A DNA stretch of 64,000 nt, taken from the NCBI RefSeq assembly GCF_009870125.1, contig NC_046679.1, positions 22,940,001-23,004,000 on the forward strand, written 5' to 3'. The notes under the pieces are model-generated. The model did no database searches, was not told the DNA's origin, and saw nothing but the letters and a program-made list of their open reading frames with translations. Positions within the stretch are counted from its first letter, which is position 1. Each line of letters starts with the position of its first letter. The translations under genes were made by a program, and so were the position numbers. Shown here one piece after another: positions 37,580 to 50,400 of the stretch. The stretch comes from Drosophila pseudoobscura. Taxonomy: Eukaryota > Arthropoda > Insecta > Diptera > Drosophilidae.

Positions 37580-40500
37580 TTACTTTTTGGCTCTGGACTT
37601 GGGCTTGGCGGCCGTCGAACCAGCGGTCGACTTCTTGGATCCGCTCGCTGCCTTCGACGTGCTGGCAGCCGTGGACTTCTTTTTGGCCTTGATCAGGCCA
37701 TCTAGCTCTAGGTTGTCTTTATCCTCGTCCGAGTCCGAGTCTACGCGATTGGTTTCGCCCTCCCCGAGGTCCTCTTCCAGGCCCAGCAGCTCCTCATCGG
37801 CGGCACCTGCCTCCGACTTTTTCTTCTTGATGTTCGCCTGTGCGGAGTAGGAATAGGCCATCACTTCCTTGTTGTAGGACCGCGTCAGGGCCGCCTTCAC
37901 GCGGCCATCCACGGCATCCAGCGGGGACTTCTTGCCCGGCCAGGCGGTCAGCTCCACTAGCGAGTCGAGATCCTCACGCAGCAGGTGGTAGTCCTTCATT
38001 ACGTCCAGTGCAGCGGACACTCCATCCTGGCCATCTTTGGCCAGCGGACGGGCTATGTTGTCCAGTAGAAAGGGAGCGTAGTCCAGCCGGACGGAAAGCC
38101 TGGAGCCGGAGGTGCAAGACCTAGTGTGATCATGCAGCTCCTGGGCTAGTCTCGCCCGTTTCGTGGTCCGCGAGTTCTTGCCCAGCCAGCCGGGGAAGTT
38201 GATCTGCCCCGTGAAGTGGCCTGCCATTTTCTCTCCCGGGAGAACAGAGCTGAAAAATGCCTGCGTGGGCAGCAGACTCCAGGCGGAGTTGGCACGGATA
38301 CGTTTATCTATCATATCGCCAATACTAAGGGCATCCGCAGTGGCTGCCACTTTGCCCAGAATATCCTTTCTGAAACAAAAAAGATGATAAAAGTTAATAA
38401 ACTGATTTCTAATGGAGGATTTACTGAGACTCACTTATTGCCCTGTGGCGTGACCTGGAGATAGTTCTGCTGGACAAACAGTGGCGCCAGACTGTAGTCG
38501 TGGAAGAATAAATCACATTTATCGGCGAAAGACATCCGCTTGTGCTCCTCGGCGGTAAAGACCTTGCGCACCACTTCCCAGGGTCCCAGCTTCAGATCTT
38601 TGGAGGCCGTCTTCAGCTCCACCTTAGCCTGCGATTGGGTGGGAATATCTTCTCCCGCACTCATCAGCGAAATGTGATTGATGGACTGGCGAATATCGTT
38701 GTTTGTGGCTGCTATGATCTCCTCCACTTTGGCCGGCGAGATCTTGACCTTCTCCTTGAAGCATATGCTCATGATCTTGCCTTTGATCTGCTCGAGACGC
38801 GGCCGCTGGAAGCGCAGGTCAAAGCAGTAGTTGACGAGAGATCGGATCTTCGGGTGATTGCGATCGTTGCACATGCAAATGATGGGTACGGAGCTGTCCT
38901 TGATAAGGGCAATTAGCTCCTGCATCCCGCCGCGATCCTCGTTGCCAGCCATGCCGTCCACCTCGTCCATGATTAGCACATGCTTTTTGGACACCGCCTG
39001 GGACTGTCCATTAACGTAGCCATAGAGGGACTTGTTTCCCAGCAACGTGGATACCTCATCCTTGAGCAGACGCTTGCTTCGAGTGTCGGAGGCATTGAAC
39101 TCCACCGCATCGAAGCCCAGTTCCTTGACCACTAGCGTAGCTGTCGTTGTCTTTCCTATTCCTGGTGGTCCCGACAGCAGGGCAGCCTTGTAGAAGCTAC
39201 CATCGTCGTTCTTGGCCCAGGGATTGGGTCGCTGCGCCTTCTTCTTGCCATCGTGGCTCACATACCACTTGGACAGCCAGTTCATCAGCCTGCGCAGGAG
39301 ATGGTTCAATAGAAGGTGGACATGGGGGTTACTTTACTCACTTGGTCACGTTGCTGGCTGCTCCGGCCTGTCCCACGATCTCCTTGATGTTTGTCGGCTT
39401 GTGTTTGTCCACCCAGGCCATGCTGCCCAGATCCAGGGGCTTCACAACGGGCCTGCTCTGAGCTTGGGAAGTGTCCATGGATGTGGGCTCTTTCTTCACC
39501 TTGACGGCGACTGCTGGCACAGACTCTTCCTTCTCCTTCTTCACCTTAGGATCCATCTTCTCTACTTTGGCCAATGATTGTTCCTTCACTTCCTTCTTTA
39601 CCTTAGGCTCTTCCTTCTTTGGTCTGGACTCGCTCTTCTCCTCCTTCTTTGGACTCTTAATCTCCTCTTTCACCTGCTGCCTCTTGCCCTGTCCCGACTT
39701 CTCCCTGATCAAATCGAATAGTCCATCCTCGCTCAGGATGGTCACGTTCAGCTCCTCCGCGGTGGCCAATTTCTTGGGACCAGCCTCCTCGCCCACCACC
39801 AGATACATGAGCTTCTTGCCCACCACCGTCATCACACGGCCGCCGTACTCCTTGATCACCGACTCGGCCTCCTCCCGCTCCATCGACTCCAGCACGCCGG
39901 TGACCACAAACGTGAGACCCTTCAGGCAGTCGGGTGTTCCCTTTGGTATTTCCTTACTGCCGGGATTGAGGCAGGCGCTGCGGTTCTTGAACTTCTGGTA
40001 GAGGACTGCCGACATGCGCTTCCGCTCGTGGCGCTCCTCATCGGTCAACACGCTGGTCTCGAGGTCCGCTGGCGGCTTCTCCTTCTTCACACGTGGCGTC
40101 GTGGTCTTGGCCTTAGCTTTCGACTTTGGTGTGTCCGGACTGCTGCGCTTTGGAGGCTCCGGACTCTTGGGCTTTGCTGCCTCTGGGCTGATACGCTTTG
40201 ACGGCTTCGGTGCCTTTGGACTGCTACTCTTTGACGGCTTCGGGCTGCCGGGCTTGGCTCGTTTGCGCGACGGCGACTTGGGAGCAATAGCCACTCTCCC
40301 TTTCTCGTTCTCTTTAGGTTCCGCTGCCCCTACGCTTTCATCAAAATCCACCTCCATAAGACTCTTATCGATATCCTCATCCTCAAACTCGATGACAGCC
40401 TTTGTCTTTTGTTTCGGCTTCTCCACGCGCATGGTCTCGCCACCAAACAGCTGCGTGGGATCCACCTTTTGCACCGGCTTCAGCTTGGAAAGCGATGGCT

Positions 40501-40821
40501 TCTTTCCTCCAACACCATTAGTGACACGCTTCTTTGCCTGCGATACATCTGGACTGGCGGCCACCTTGTCCTCATCGCTGCATACGGCCTTGCTGCTCGT
40601 CTTGCGTTTCTTTGGCTCCTGCGGACTCGCGGCTATTTCCTCTTCATCGCTAGATATGATCATGGGCTTGCGGCGTTTTGGCGCCTTCGATGGCGTCTGC
40701 TCTTCCTCATCGGATTTTTTTGTTTTGCCTGGCAGCCGCTTGAAGAATGCGTCAATGTTCTAAGGGCAAACAATTAAATATGGGCTTGATAACCAAACAT
40801 TTCACAACATACCCTTTGCAT
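37580..40821 (-). CDS. Gnf1: Replication factor C large subunit (RFC1), clamp loader
   Basis: Exons 40821-40813, 40759-39342, 39289-38435 and 38369-37580 join in phase to 1,023 residues, close to the roughly 1,000 expected for fly Gnf1. RFC1 is the large ATPase subunit that opens PCNA and loads it at primer-template ends in the nucleus. Residues 2-9 (QRNIDAFF) form a PIP box. Residues about 70-240 are a Lys/Ser/Pro-rich linker with SPK and SPE motifs. A BRCT domain lies at about 276-358 (GLTFVVTG, YGGRV). Walker A is GPPGIGKTT (516-524) and Walker B is LIMDEVDG (581-588). The RFC1 C-terminal domain lies at about 760-950, then a Ser/Lys tail. The three-codon first exon (ATGCAAAGG) is supported by GTATGT/TTAG and by the recalled MQR start of the D. 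melanogaster protein. Confidence 0.96.
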
Positions 40822-40924
40822 TATAGCACTTGTATTTTTAAATTTTAAGATTTGTACTATGCATGGATTTCTTTCTGCCGCCGCGATGGTTTATGGTTTT
40901 TGGGGTTATGTTTTTTGATCACTT

Positions 40925-40935
40925 CGGTCACACTA
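40925..40935 (+). promoter_or_regulatory. Motif 1 element upstream of Gnf1
   Basis: CGGTCACACTA is a perfect match to the fly core-promoter motif 1 consensus, about 104 bases upstream of the Gnf1 ATG but on the opposite strand. Motif 1 marks broad housekeeping promoters. Its orientation could mean a bidirectional start, which is inference. Confidence 0.55.
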
Positions 40936-42430
40936 ACCCAGTGCTGCCGATTACGCTTTTTTCGCGAAGAATGGATTTTTTTTGAAGACCACATGCGGGA
41001 AGCTTGAAATTTTGGATTTTTTATATCATCATTATATCTTAACGATATTTGCTAGTTTAACAGATAATTTAGAAATTCTAAAACAGGTTGTCTTTTTTCC
41101 GTAAACAAAATCTTGTGAGCTAAGAAGAATAGAATTAGCTCAATTTTGATTACCTTAAACTTGAAAATATATAGAAATTTAAGGCAAATAATTTAATAAA
41201 TAGAGAAAATATCAGAGACAGCACTAGGTTTTGGAGGCTTACTTTTATAGATTGAGCGGGTATTAAGCCAGATTAATCTCGTTAAGACAAAACTAAGGAT
41301 TTCCGTGGAACTAAGCAGGACCAATAAATTTAAATCAGTATTTAAATATACAAAATGCTGTTTTAACTACGGAGTGCCATGTTGTACGAATCAGAAGCTA
41401 GCCCCACAGAACTGGATGTGTTAATGACAATTATATAAAATACATATTCAATATCACTTTAATAAAAAATTGTTAACACCACTATTTACGCTTTTTTAAA
41501 TTTCATATTGAACATTTTCAGCTTTTTATTCGTTTTCTTTAAGTTAGACCTGTTCATGCACTTGAAAACTGCGCTTAACAGGACTGTATTAACATTCTCA
41601 GCTCGTACCAAACAGCTTTTGTGCAGTAGCAGTTTGAAAATTCATGTATAATTGGTGTTTGGCAATAAATTGCAAATTGAAAGTTCAAATAGATTTGAAA
41701 GGCTAACCCGTTTTATAAAATCGGAGAAACAGAAAATAATTTTAAGGCTACTTACCGAAGTTAGAGTGCAGCTCGTCAGAACTGTTGTTCATGTCAGCCT
41801 GAGCTTGCACGGCTGCAATTCAAAATTGAAAAATAAAAACCAACAAATTAAAAGTATTTACAATTCAAATTTAAACCTTCTACAAATTACTTTTCACCAC
41901 GAAAAAAGTTGAACAACAAATCGGCTTACATTCTTATGCATTTACCATGTTATTTGACGTATGCTTCATCAATCTTCCGCTAATGAAATGCAATCTAATC
42001 AAATCAGAGACGAAATCACATCATCAACGGCACTTTACATCGCACTGAAGTCAATCCCCAGAGCACACAAGCTGTTTTGTTGCATTTACAGGGCATTAGG
42101 GCCTCCACCCCGCTTTTCACAGCCCTGGGCGCCCAGATTACACGCTCAATTAAGGGTTGCGGACAGCCGACACCCCCGACAACACCACCCACAGTTGTGG
42201 CACTCTGGTGCGGCTTGCGGCCTGTTGCACGTGCTAAAAGCCATCAAATGTTACCCTTGGGGCCGCTTTTGAATGATCGTTTGCTGAACACCGATTTTGA
42301 TTAAAATTTATATAAACAAACGTTTACAGAGACGGTAAGGGAAGAGCTAGGCAGTTGATTTATAGCCCTTTTGGCAAACTTTTCATTATTTAAAGATCAA
42401 ATTCACTTTTTTAAGGCGACTGTGCCCCAC
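40936..42430. other. AT-rich intergenic DNA upstream of Gnf1
   Basis: About 1.5 kb of AT-rich sequence. No coding exon, RNA gene or notable repeat was recognised. Confidence 0.6.
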
Positions 42431-42434
42431 ACTT

Positions 42435-42466
42435 CATAAAAAGAAGGACAGCCCTATCAGTCAGCA
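42435..42466 (+). promoter_or_regulatory. TATA-like plus Inr core promoter candidate
   Basis: CATAAAAAG (42435-42443) is followed by TCAGTC (42457-42462), a match to the fly initiator TCAKTY, and an overlapping TCAGCA. The A of the second initiator (42463) is 28 bases past the TATA-like start, a normal spacing. It lies 240 bases upstream of the candidate coding exon at 42700. Confidence 0.4.
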
Positions 42467-42699
42467 TTCAACAAGTGGAATCTATTCATTCATTGATAAA
42501 CCACAAAAAACGTATGCATCCAAGCAGAAAAACCAAAAAAAAAACATACAATTTTGGGTGAAAACATGCAAAAAAGGGTTGCAGTAGCCTGACAGACTGA
42601 CTGATGCGAAACCACATGACAGAGTTCCCACACTCGGAAAAACTATGAATATAAATTGACTTCGGGTGGATTCCAATCCCTTTGGACAGGCCTTAAATT

Positions 42700-42718
42700 A
42701 TGCGCCCGAAAGTCGTCG
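42700..42718 (+). CDS. Candidate first coding exon (MRPKVV)
   Basis: ATG at 42700 opens six codons (MRPKVV) plus one base and meets a strong donor, GTAAGTAAA. Together with the TATA/Inr pair upstream this looks like the start of a plus-strand gene with a long first intron. I could not identify the next exon in the following 18 kb, so the gene is unproven. Confidence 0.28.
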
Positions 42719-45438
42719 GTAAGTAAATAAATACAAATCTGGGGTTGGACCGGGACCGGGACCGGGACCGACCCGCCCACTGAGCGCATTTCACACGGAT
42801 TTATTACATTTGCATTTGATTTTCCCGATTATGTGACATTTTGCCTCTGCAAAGTGTTAGAGTCATGATGGTGGGGTGTGAGCTTTTCAGCGAGGGGTTC
42901 GCTTTTCTCATTGTTTTCCACTAATTTGGGAATGGCGTGTGATGGAAAACACTTGTTCTCTACTCTTTGCTGCCTACCGACCCTCACTTATCGATCATTA
43001 GCAGAGGGCTAAGCCTCAGCCCCCCGTCACTCGCCTCTGACTCCACCCTGTTTAATCGTGATTAATTATTTTGACGCATTATTTTGATTCGATATTTATC
43101 AAAGTGTCGTAAAATGCCGCTTAGCCTTTTATTATGTTTGCTTAACTGATTAATCTTTTAAGGGGGGATTCATGTAGTTGACTCTTATGAACGCCAACGC
43201 CTTATATAACCTTCTTGGCAAAAAAATATATACATATGTACATACATTCTCGTACTGTATTTATGTTAATTCTGTGCTAATGTTAGGTATTAACTAAAGA
43301 AATATGTGAGCTTCCAGGTAGATTGGAAATTTGTATAGCTTTTAAGTAATTTATGAATTTAAAATGTTGTGATAGGACCTTTATGTGTCCCAATCCACCC
43401 AATGACATTTCCTAAATTAACAGAGTCTACCAATTCCCGTGTTCCAGTGCCCAGCCCAGCAAAAATACCTTAAAAGGTTAATTGTACATTCAATAATGGC
43501 CATAGATATAATTTAATTAAATCGAACTCCACCGCACCGCATCGCATCGACCAGAACCCAACCCAAATCGAACGAAGCGCCAAACTGAATAAAGCCCACA
43601 CGGAGCGCCGCGATCGAGGAGGGAACAAGTTTCCCATGGATAGAAATTAATAAAATTTGCAATTTACAATTTGGAAGCGACTTATATATCAGTGGGAAAA
43701 CATGGCGCGATGTGCGCAGAAAACATGTTCAACAGTTAATAAAACAAATAATTGCATCGTGTGTGCAATAAAAAGAAGGTTAAACGTGGCCCAGGCCAAA
43801 GCCATAGAAAGCTCCACAGCTCCAGCGAAAGAGAAAGGGAGATGTGAGTGAGAGGGACAGAGCAGGGGAGAGTGGGATAGACACAGAGACGACAACTAAT
43901 CATCAGTGGAAGGAGCAAGACCTAGACGAAGCGAAGACGTCGCGCCAATTGGAATTGCAAATCTGCCATATGTATGAGAAAGAGAAAACGATTGTAAGGT
44001 TGTAAAGGGAGAGAGAGATAGAGGAGCTTCTTCGAGGATGTGGCAGGACAGGAGCGGTCCCAGTTTGTTAAGGCGAAAGAATTAAATATCGTTGTATTAG
44101 AGGACAGGAACTACAATATAATATGACTACAGTAATTACAAGGAAAGGTTTTTCTATACGGCATATGTGATATTTTAAAGAATATAAATTTGGTATAAAT
44201 AAAATATCATTTTGAAGTGTAGGTAAAAGTACCAATGTATTCCAACATCATTCCCTTAAAACCAATCGCAAGATCCCCCTCAACATCCTTTATTGCGCTC
44301 CTGTCAGCCAACACACTCACTTGTACATACATTGGCCCCGTCTAAGACAAAATGGTGGAGTCATGGACGATGACGATGTGGATGTGGATGGGAATGACGA
44401 CGACGACGACGACTAAGACCACGACGACGGGGACGCTGCTGATGATGAGAAGGAGTAGGACACACAGGTTCATTCTCCCATAAATACGCTCAGCGGGTGT
44501 TAAATATTTTGTACGACTTCTGCAAGTCCTCAACTTCGGTCGGACTCTGCAAAAAGACTCTCTGTCCAGGGCCCAGACATGGCTCTCTGCTATCTCTTAA
44601 ACAAACGCACAACTTTTGGCCCAAACGCCTTTGTTCATCAATTAAGCTGTCTGTCCACTGTCCTGCTCCTGCTCCTGCTGCCGCTGTCTGCACACACACG
44701 AAAGAGACAGAGCTATATGGCAGAAGGGAGACAGAGATATATGGGGTACGAGTGAGCATGGGGTACGGACGGGGGGTGGGGGGCCGTTGGAGACACATGC
44801 TATGGCTTGTAAATTGTGCGTCGGTCAGAAATTGAAATATGGCGTCGCAACGCAGGCAAATTGAAATCAATGAAAATGCTGTATTCCTCTGACTAAAGTG
44901 TGGGGAGGGGTTTCGGAGGGGGAGTAGGAGTTGGAATGAAAAGGAAAATTCAGCTTTCTTAAAGGGAATTTCTGGGATACAACATTCCGTAGAGGGCTTT
45001 CCATTAAAGCAATGGCTGACAGACTGGAACAGCAATAATCCACTCTGTATGTGATCTCTTACTCAGGCTCTGCAATTTGATCATCAATTAGATCGTATAT
45101 TTAGCCATTAAAGTATCCATTCTTCTAACCCAAAGAAGACTCATCTTTAATAATTACGACATCCACCACTTTAATGGAATACTCTAATCTCGTAGACATT
45201 TATGACCAGGATATATCCGATTACCTTCCTATTTGGTAAGCCACCGAGCTGATCTGAGCAATTCGGTGGCTTCCCTCCACTGTGGCGCCTCAAACTGATG
45301 GAATCCCATAGCTATCCATGCCTATCGAGTAGCTGCCTCTGCATCTACCATGATCGCTGCTCCTCGAACTGTTTATAGATATATTTTAAATGCCGATAAA
45401 AGCGCATGTACGACAAGCAACTAAACAAGAGACAGAAC

Positions 45439-45486
45439 ATGCCATCATTACCACCAACCGATCCAAACGGACAGCGCCGAACTAAG
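45439..45486 (+). CDS. Weak candidate coding exon (MPSLPPTDPNGQRRTK)
   Basis: ATG preceded by AGAAC opens exactly 16 codons, then meets donor GTGAGC in phase 0. There is no partner exon and no recognised family. It could easily be chance. Confidence 0.15.
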
Positions 45487-47377
45487 GTGAGCTGCAGAGC
45501 CGATGCTGCGCCATGTTTGATGATTAAATCTCGAAAATGTTAATGATGCCGAAAGAGGCAGCCGTAAACGAAGCCCAGAAGAAGGGGCTCCAATCGAATC
45601 GGCCGGGCGACAGATGGAACCAAAACTCAGACATGGAAATTAGCTGACGATTGGAGCAGGCTCGGATGGGGCTCAGAGGAAGGGGCACAAGACGAAGACT
45701 GCTTCCATATCGATCGTTAAATGAACGCCAAGGATCCCCATCGCCATTCGGGATCGATATCGGGATCGGTTTTCATTTGACGCGCTCCGCTCTGGCGGCA
45801 TTTTCATATTGATTAACCAGACTGAGCCCTCGTTCCCTGCCCTGCCCCTCCATCCAGAACGATCAAAATACCTATTAGCAATTAAAAAACAGACAAAAAA
45901 TACAGAAATCTTATGACAAGTTGAGAAAGTCGAGTCTAGGTACCGTTGCAGCTCTCGAAGATCGTTCGATCCGTCCTTCGCCGGTCGCCTCTGTCCATAT
46001 ATGAAGTTGGAAATTATGGGACATTAATTGACTGTAGGTTAACAACCAACACAGACACAAAAAAAAAAGAAGAAAGACTGAGAAACTGAACAGAAAATTA
46101 TGAAAAATATTATTGCATTGTCTGGGGCCGAGAGGTGCAAAGGGGTCTGTCTTTATGGGCTTCTCTCGGTCTTCCCCTTTTTGGGTTCTTTTATGTAACT
46201 GGTTTTATGTAACTTGTCTTCTTAAGCCCTTTGTCATTGGAGGGGACTCTCAGTCTGTGCAGCCATTGTGTCGTATATATTGATTATGGTGTTTATAACT
46301 ATGGCTTTTTGTCGAGGCTTAAGAGCTTTCGAGGGGGAGTTAGCATTATGGGAGAACATTTGATTAAATCCTCTATTTGCAATGCTCCCCAAAACGTCTT
46401 TGAGATCGATGAGGAGTGCCCCCTGGATTTCAATATCTTAATTTTGCTAACTAAGCAAATCTTTGAAACTCCTGGGACTATCGTTGATTCTGTTCTGCTC
46501 TACCCAAAAAAAAAAAACCCCATATCCAAAACACATCGTCCGTTGTTGTCAAGTTTTGTGAAGATTAATTGAACAATCAATTTTAAATTTTATAGGTTTT
46601 CAACTTTTCATTTCTCTTACACGATTTTCTGTGTCTCTCAGTCTCTGTCTCAGCCTCCGTTGTAGTTGTTGTTGGGTTATAAATTTGTTTTCTTTGTAGC
46701 ATTGGAATCGACCCTCAGTTCTGTCTCTGTTCTCTCCGTCCGAACCACTCCAGTCCACTCGCGACCAATTTAAAATTATGAAATAGTAGCATTAATGAAA
46801 GATAAACTTTGTGTGGATTTTGGCGCATTGGTTTTCGGATAAAGAGTCAATAAAGGGGGTATAAAATGCAGGGATATGTGATAGTATGGAATGAACAAGT
46901 GAGGTATTCGACATCCAGCTCTGCAAATAGGAAAAAGGAAAGATATATACTTAAGATTAAAATGTTCTTCTAGAATATACATATGTATTCCAACCATAAA
47001 AACCTCTTCCTCTCTTTTAATGGTTGTGCAAATATTTTGATGTCTAGCCATTAAACACACCCATAAATTGAGCCACAAAAAAATCAATTACTTTCATCGC
47101 GAACATTAAACAGGAACATTTAACGACAGCGGAAATTTGCAAAAGTTTGTCGGCAATTTTCTATAATTTATATAACCTTTTATAGCCCAGAAATTGCCTC
47201 TAATTGAGAGCAGGATTCGGCTAGAGTGCAATTATTATAATCTTTCTCTTAAGCATCGGATGCATAAACATTTTTATATCTATCGCGTCGAGTGGCGCCA
47301 TTTTAACGAAACTTTAATGAAATTATAAATTCGATCGAACGTTTGACTGACTTTTATTGGATCTCCAATATTGCTCT

Positions 47378-47417
47378 GGGTTCGGGTTTGGGTTTGGGTT
47401 TGGGTTTGGGTTTGGGT
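47378..47417. repeat. GGGTTC(GGGTTT)5 tract
   Basis: Five perfect GGGTTT hexamers follow one GGGTTC. It is telomere-like in form but internal. It generates a Gly-Phe repeat in one plus-strand ORF that is not believed to be coding. Confidence 0.9.
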
Positions 47418-50400
47418 CTACCTCCAATGGCGGGCAGACTGTGACAATGGCAACACCTACGGATTTTTTAGTGCATCTCCCTTATGAGTTTTCCTGGCTC
47501 TGCCTTTTCTACATTTTCTTTTCCCATTTAATTTATGTGTATTTTAAACGTTTTCCCTCTGTCTCTATGGCGCATGCGCTTCGGTTCTGGATCGAACAAT
47601 AGTCTCCATCCGCTTTGAATACTCGTATAAGCAAACAAGATTTTTATAGTTTACACACATCAAAAATCTTAATGGGTTAGTTGACGTCGGCCTATAGAGG
47701 GTCTCGGAGAAGGCGTGACAGATCTTGTTTGATTGTAAACTTGGGATTGCATTTCTCGAATCATCAAAGGCGGAATCTAAAGTTGATGAAATAAAACTAG
47801 AGATACTCATCGGGATGGTAAGAAAAAAGGATTTCATGGCTCCAAAAGAATTTGATTTAATTTCTTCTTCAATTCACCAATACACCAATCATAGATATTT
47901 CGATCTTTCCTTAAGATTCTGGCTTTTTGGGGGTAAAATTTCATCACGAACTTTCTTTATATTTCACTTTATTCAGACTCACTTTTGATATCGCATTTCT
48001 CCAGCCCTGACACAGAAATTCCGGCAAAAGAGTTTCATTTTCTAGTGAACCTTTCAATTTGCCATGCAAAATAGAAAACAATCTTTCTTTTCCTCCCGTA
48101 ACTCTGGGATGATTGCTGAATTGCTATGCAAATTTCTCTTTGGCCCGAAATGAACAAACGAAACAACGAAAACGAAAACTTTTACATTTCAATTTTCCAC
48201 ACTGTCACCCCAGAGCAGAGCAGAGCAGAGCAGATCGTCTAATGCCCCAACTAATTAATGAAAGTAAATTAATTTATACGTAAATTGTTTTGTTTCGAAA
48301 CTCGGGCTCTCCCTCTCCGCGGCCAAGCCGATTCGGTTTCAGGGTAAGGGTTTTATCAATGACTTTTGTGCGACGCTCTTTGAATGCCTAATGAGAGAGT
48401 TGGGAGCAGTATTCAGAGTTTTCTGGGTTGACCCGTCTCGGGCCTTAACTTAATTCGCTGTGTAATTGTTGATTTGGTTTCGTTGGGTTCCTTAGTGGAA
48501 CGTGGGAGATTTTCCCGCTTATCGAACACTTCATTGGGGGAGTGCATATATAGGGATCTATGGGGTATATATGGGGTATACATAGGGGGAGGACTGGCTA
48601 AGACTATTAAGTGGGGTCATCACTATCTGGCATGCTTTTGATTAGCTAGCAATACGATATATCAGACAAGTGGCCAGCCCTGGCAGTTGGCGGTAAAGCA
48701 ACCAAAATATCGCACAAGTTGGCAGCACACAAGTCCACCGCATGCACGCCTCCCTCTAATCTAGGCTTTGGGTTTGTTCGCCTGGACATTAAACAAATGA
48801 CGCAATTGATGTTCAATTATGTTTTTGGGCAACCACAGAAATCCACTTAACTTAGTTTGTGGCCAAAACTCAAACTCTGGCCACTGCAATGAAAGCTCAT
48901 TAAGTCATGTTGAGAGTCCTCGATGCTGTCTGGCAGAGGGGGACTGCCTATAATAGCTGCAGGACAGGACAGGACATACCAGACCAGAAACCAGGAACCA
49001 TGAACCAGGAACAGGACCAAGAACAAGAGCATAAAGCAATTATTTGCATAGCCCCCAAAGTGCAGACAAAGAGCGCAAATTGCAGCCACGCAAAACAATA
49101 CACCAGAGAGAGATAGAGAGAGAGAGCTAGAAAGGGACGGAGAGTAGAGCATAATGAGCATTCACCTGACCCATGCCCACTGTTCCACTGCTCCGACGAT
49201 GGTACGCTGCCATTCACTCGGAGCATTGTCATCGTCCCACTCGTTTGCGCATTCATTTATTCAATTGTGGCCACTTGTTAGGACAAAAGCCTTTCTAGGA
49301 CACACACAATGCCCAGCAAATTTCTCTCCATCTCCACCTACCACTCCAACTGAAGCCAGCGACTCTCCTTTGAGCGGACATTAACTTGTTTGTTTGCCGC
49401 TGATTGTCGTCATCATCCTTATCATCATCAGCATCTGCGTTGTCTTCGCTGGCTGATTTGTACTACACAAAACGTGGGGCCGGTGGGGGAGGGATCTCCT
49501 GAACGGACTGGCGCTGTCAGCCGCATTGAAATTGAAATTGTTGCTGGGAGGAACAACGTCTCGTGTCTTGTGCCGCTGACATTTCGCCTTTTGTGATCCA
49601 GATCCCCACTGAATGTTATGATTCCTCTAACTTGTCGCCATGATTGCACATAATTGGGTCACATGCTTGTCACAAAAATATACGAGTACATACCATACTC
49701 ATTTCTTGTCTTTGCAATGTAAAAGATTTTTCATTAAAATTGTCAGCTTTTCTTTTCTCTTTATTTTTGTTGGCCCCTGTCAGTTCAGGCTGCTGTTCTC
49801 ACATCTCGCTCACTCTCTGCCAGGGTTTCCTTAAATTGCTTTCTTGTGTGGCAGCAAAAAGGACTTTTTGTAAAGATTTTTTTCCACTTTGTTCATTTTG
49901 TGGTACTCTCTCTGAATGGAAAGTTTAAAGAATTGAAAGGAAAAAATTAAAAACGATGAAACTGTGTACTATTAAACGAGGTCCTTATTTCCTTTTTCGA
50001 TTGTTATAGACTGAAACATACTTCGCAGAACTTTATAGGTAAGTATTTTCAGGGCTATGTATGGAGGCTGTAACCCCCAAAGAGCATTCCGCATTCGACT
50101 TGTTCTTGCTTTGTTCATATTTTCTTTGCCATTTCATGCTTTTGATTGCGTACACAATTTTTTGCCGATTTTTATTATGTGCCTCGTCGTTTATTTTGCA
50201 GTGCATAATTTATGCCTTACTCCCTCTTTTTCTCGCTCTCTCACTCCCTCTCTCTACCGGCGAGCCGTTTATCTCTGTTGCCTTTTCTCTTCTGGCGTCG
50301 CCATTTTTTGCGCTTCCTGAGCCGGATTCTGCCCCTGTTCCTGGTCCCCATGCCCACTAGTGGTTCGGCTCTGGCTACTGGAGTGTCCCCTGTCCGGTGC

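Larger units (their letters stand above)
34550..39398. repeat. Tandem segmental duplication, unit 2 (4,849 bp)
   Basis: Direct repeat of 29726-34549. Its right edge (39398) is continuous with unique Gnf1 exon 2 sequence, so this unit supplies the functional 3' half of Gnf1. Its left edge is fused to the truncated Gnf1 exon 2 of unit 1. This is the simple geometry of an unequal exchange, or of an assembly that repeats a segment. Confidence 0.95.

Noticed and set aside
39471..40763. Plus-strand ORFs of 176 and 249 codons opposite Gnf1 exon 2
   Set aside because: Antisense shadows of the Lys/Ser/Pro-rich Gnf1 linker and BRCT region.
47357..47602. 81-codon ORF starting with a Gly-Phe repeat
   Set aside because: Comes from the GGGTTT microsatellite, with no conserved-looking sequence after it.
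50057..50360. Hydrophobic ORFs of 87-99 codons that look like membrane proteins
   Set aside because: The sequence is pyrimidine-rich (TTT/CTC), which yields Phe/Leu/Ser in any frame; no splice or codon evidence.
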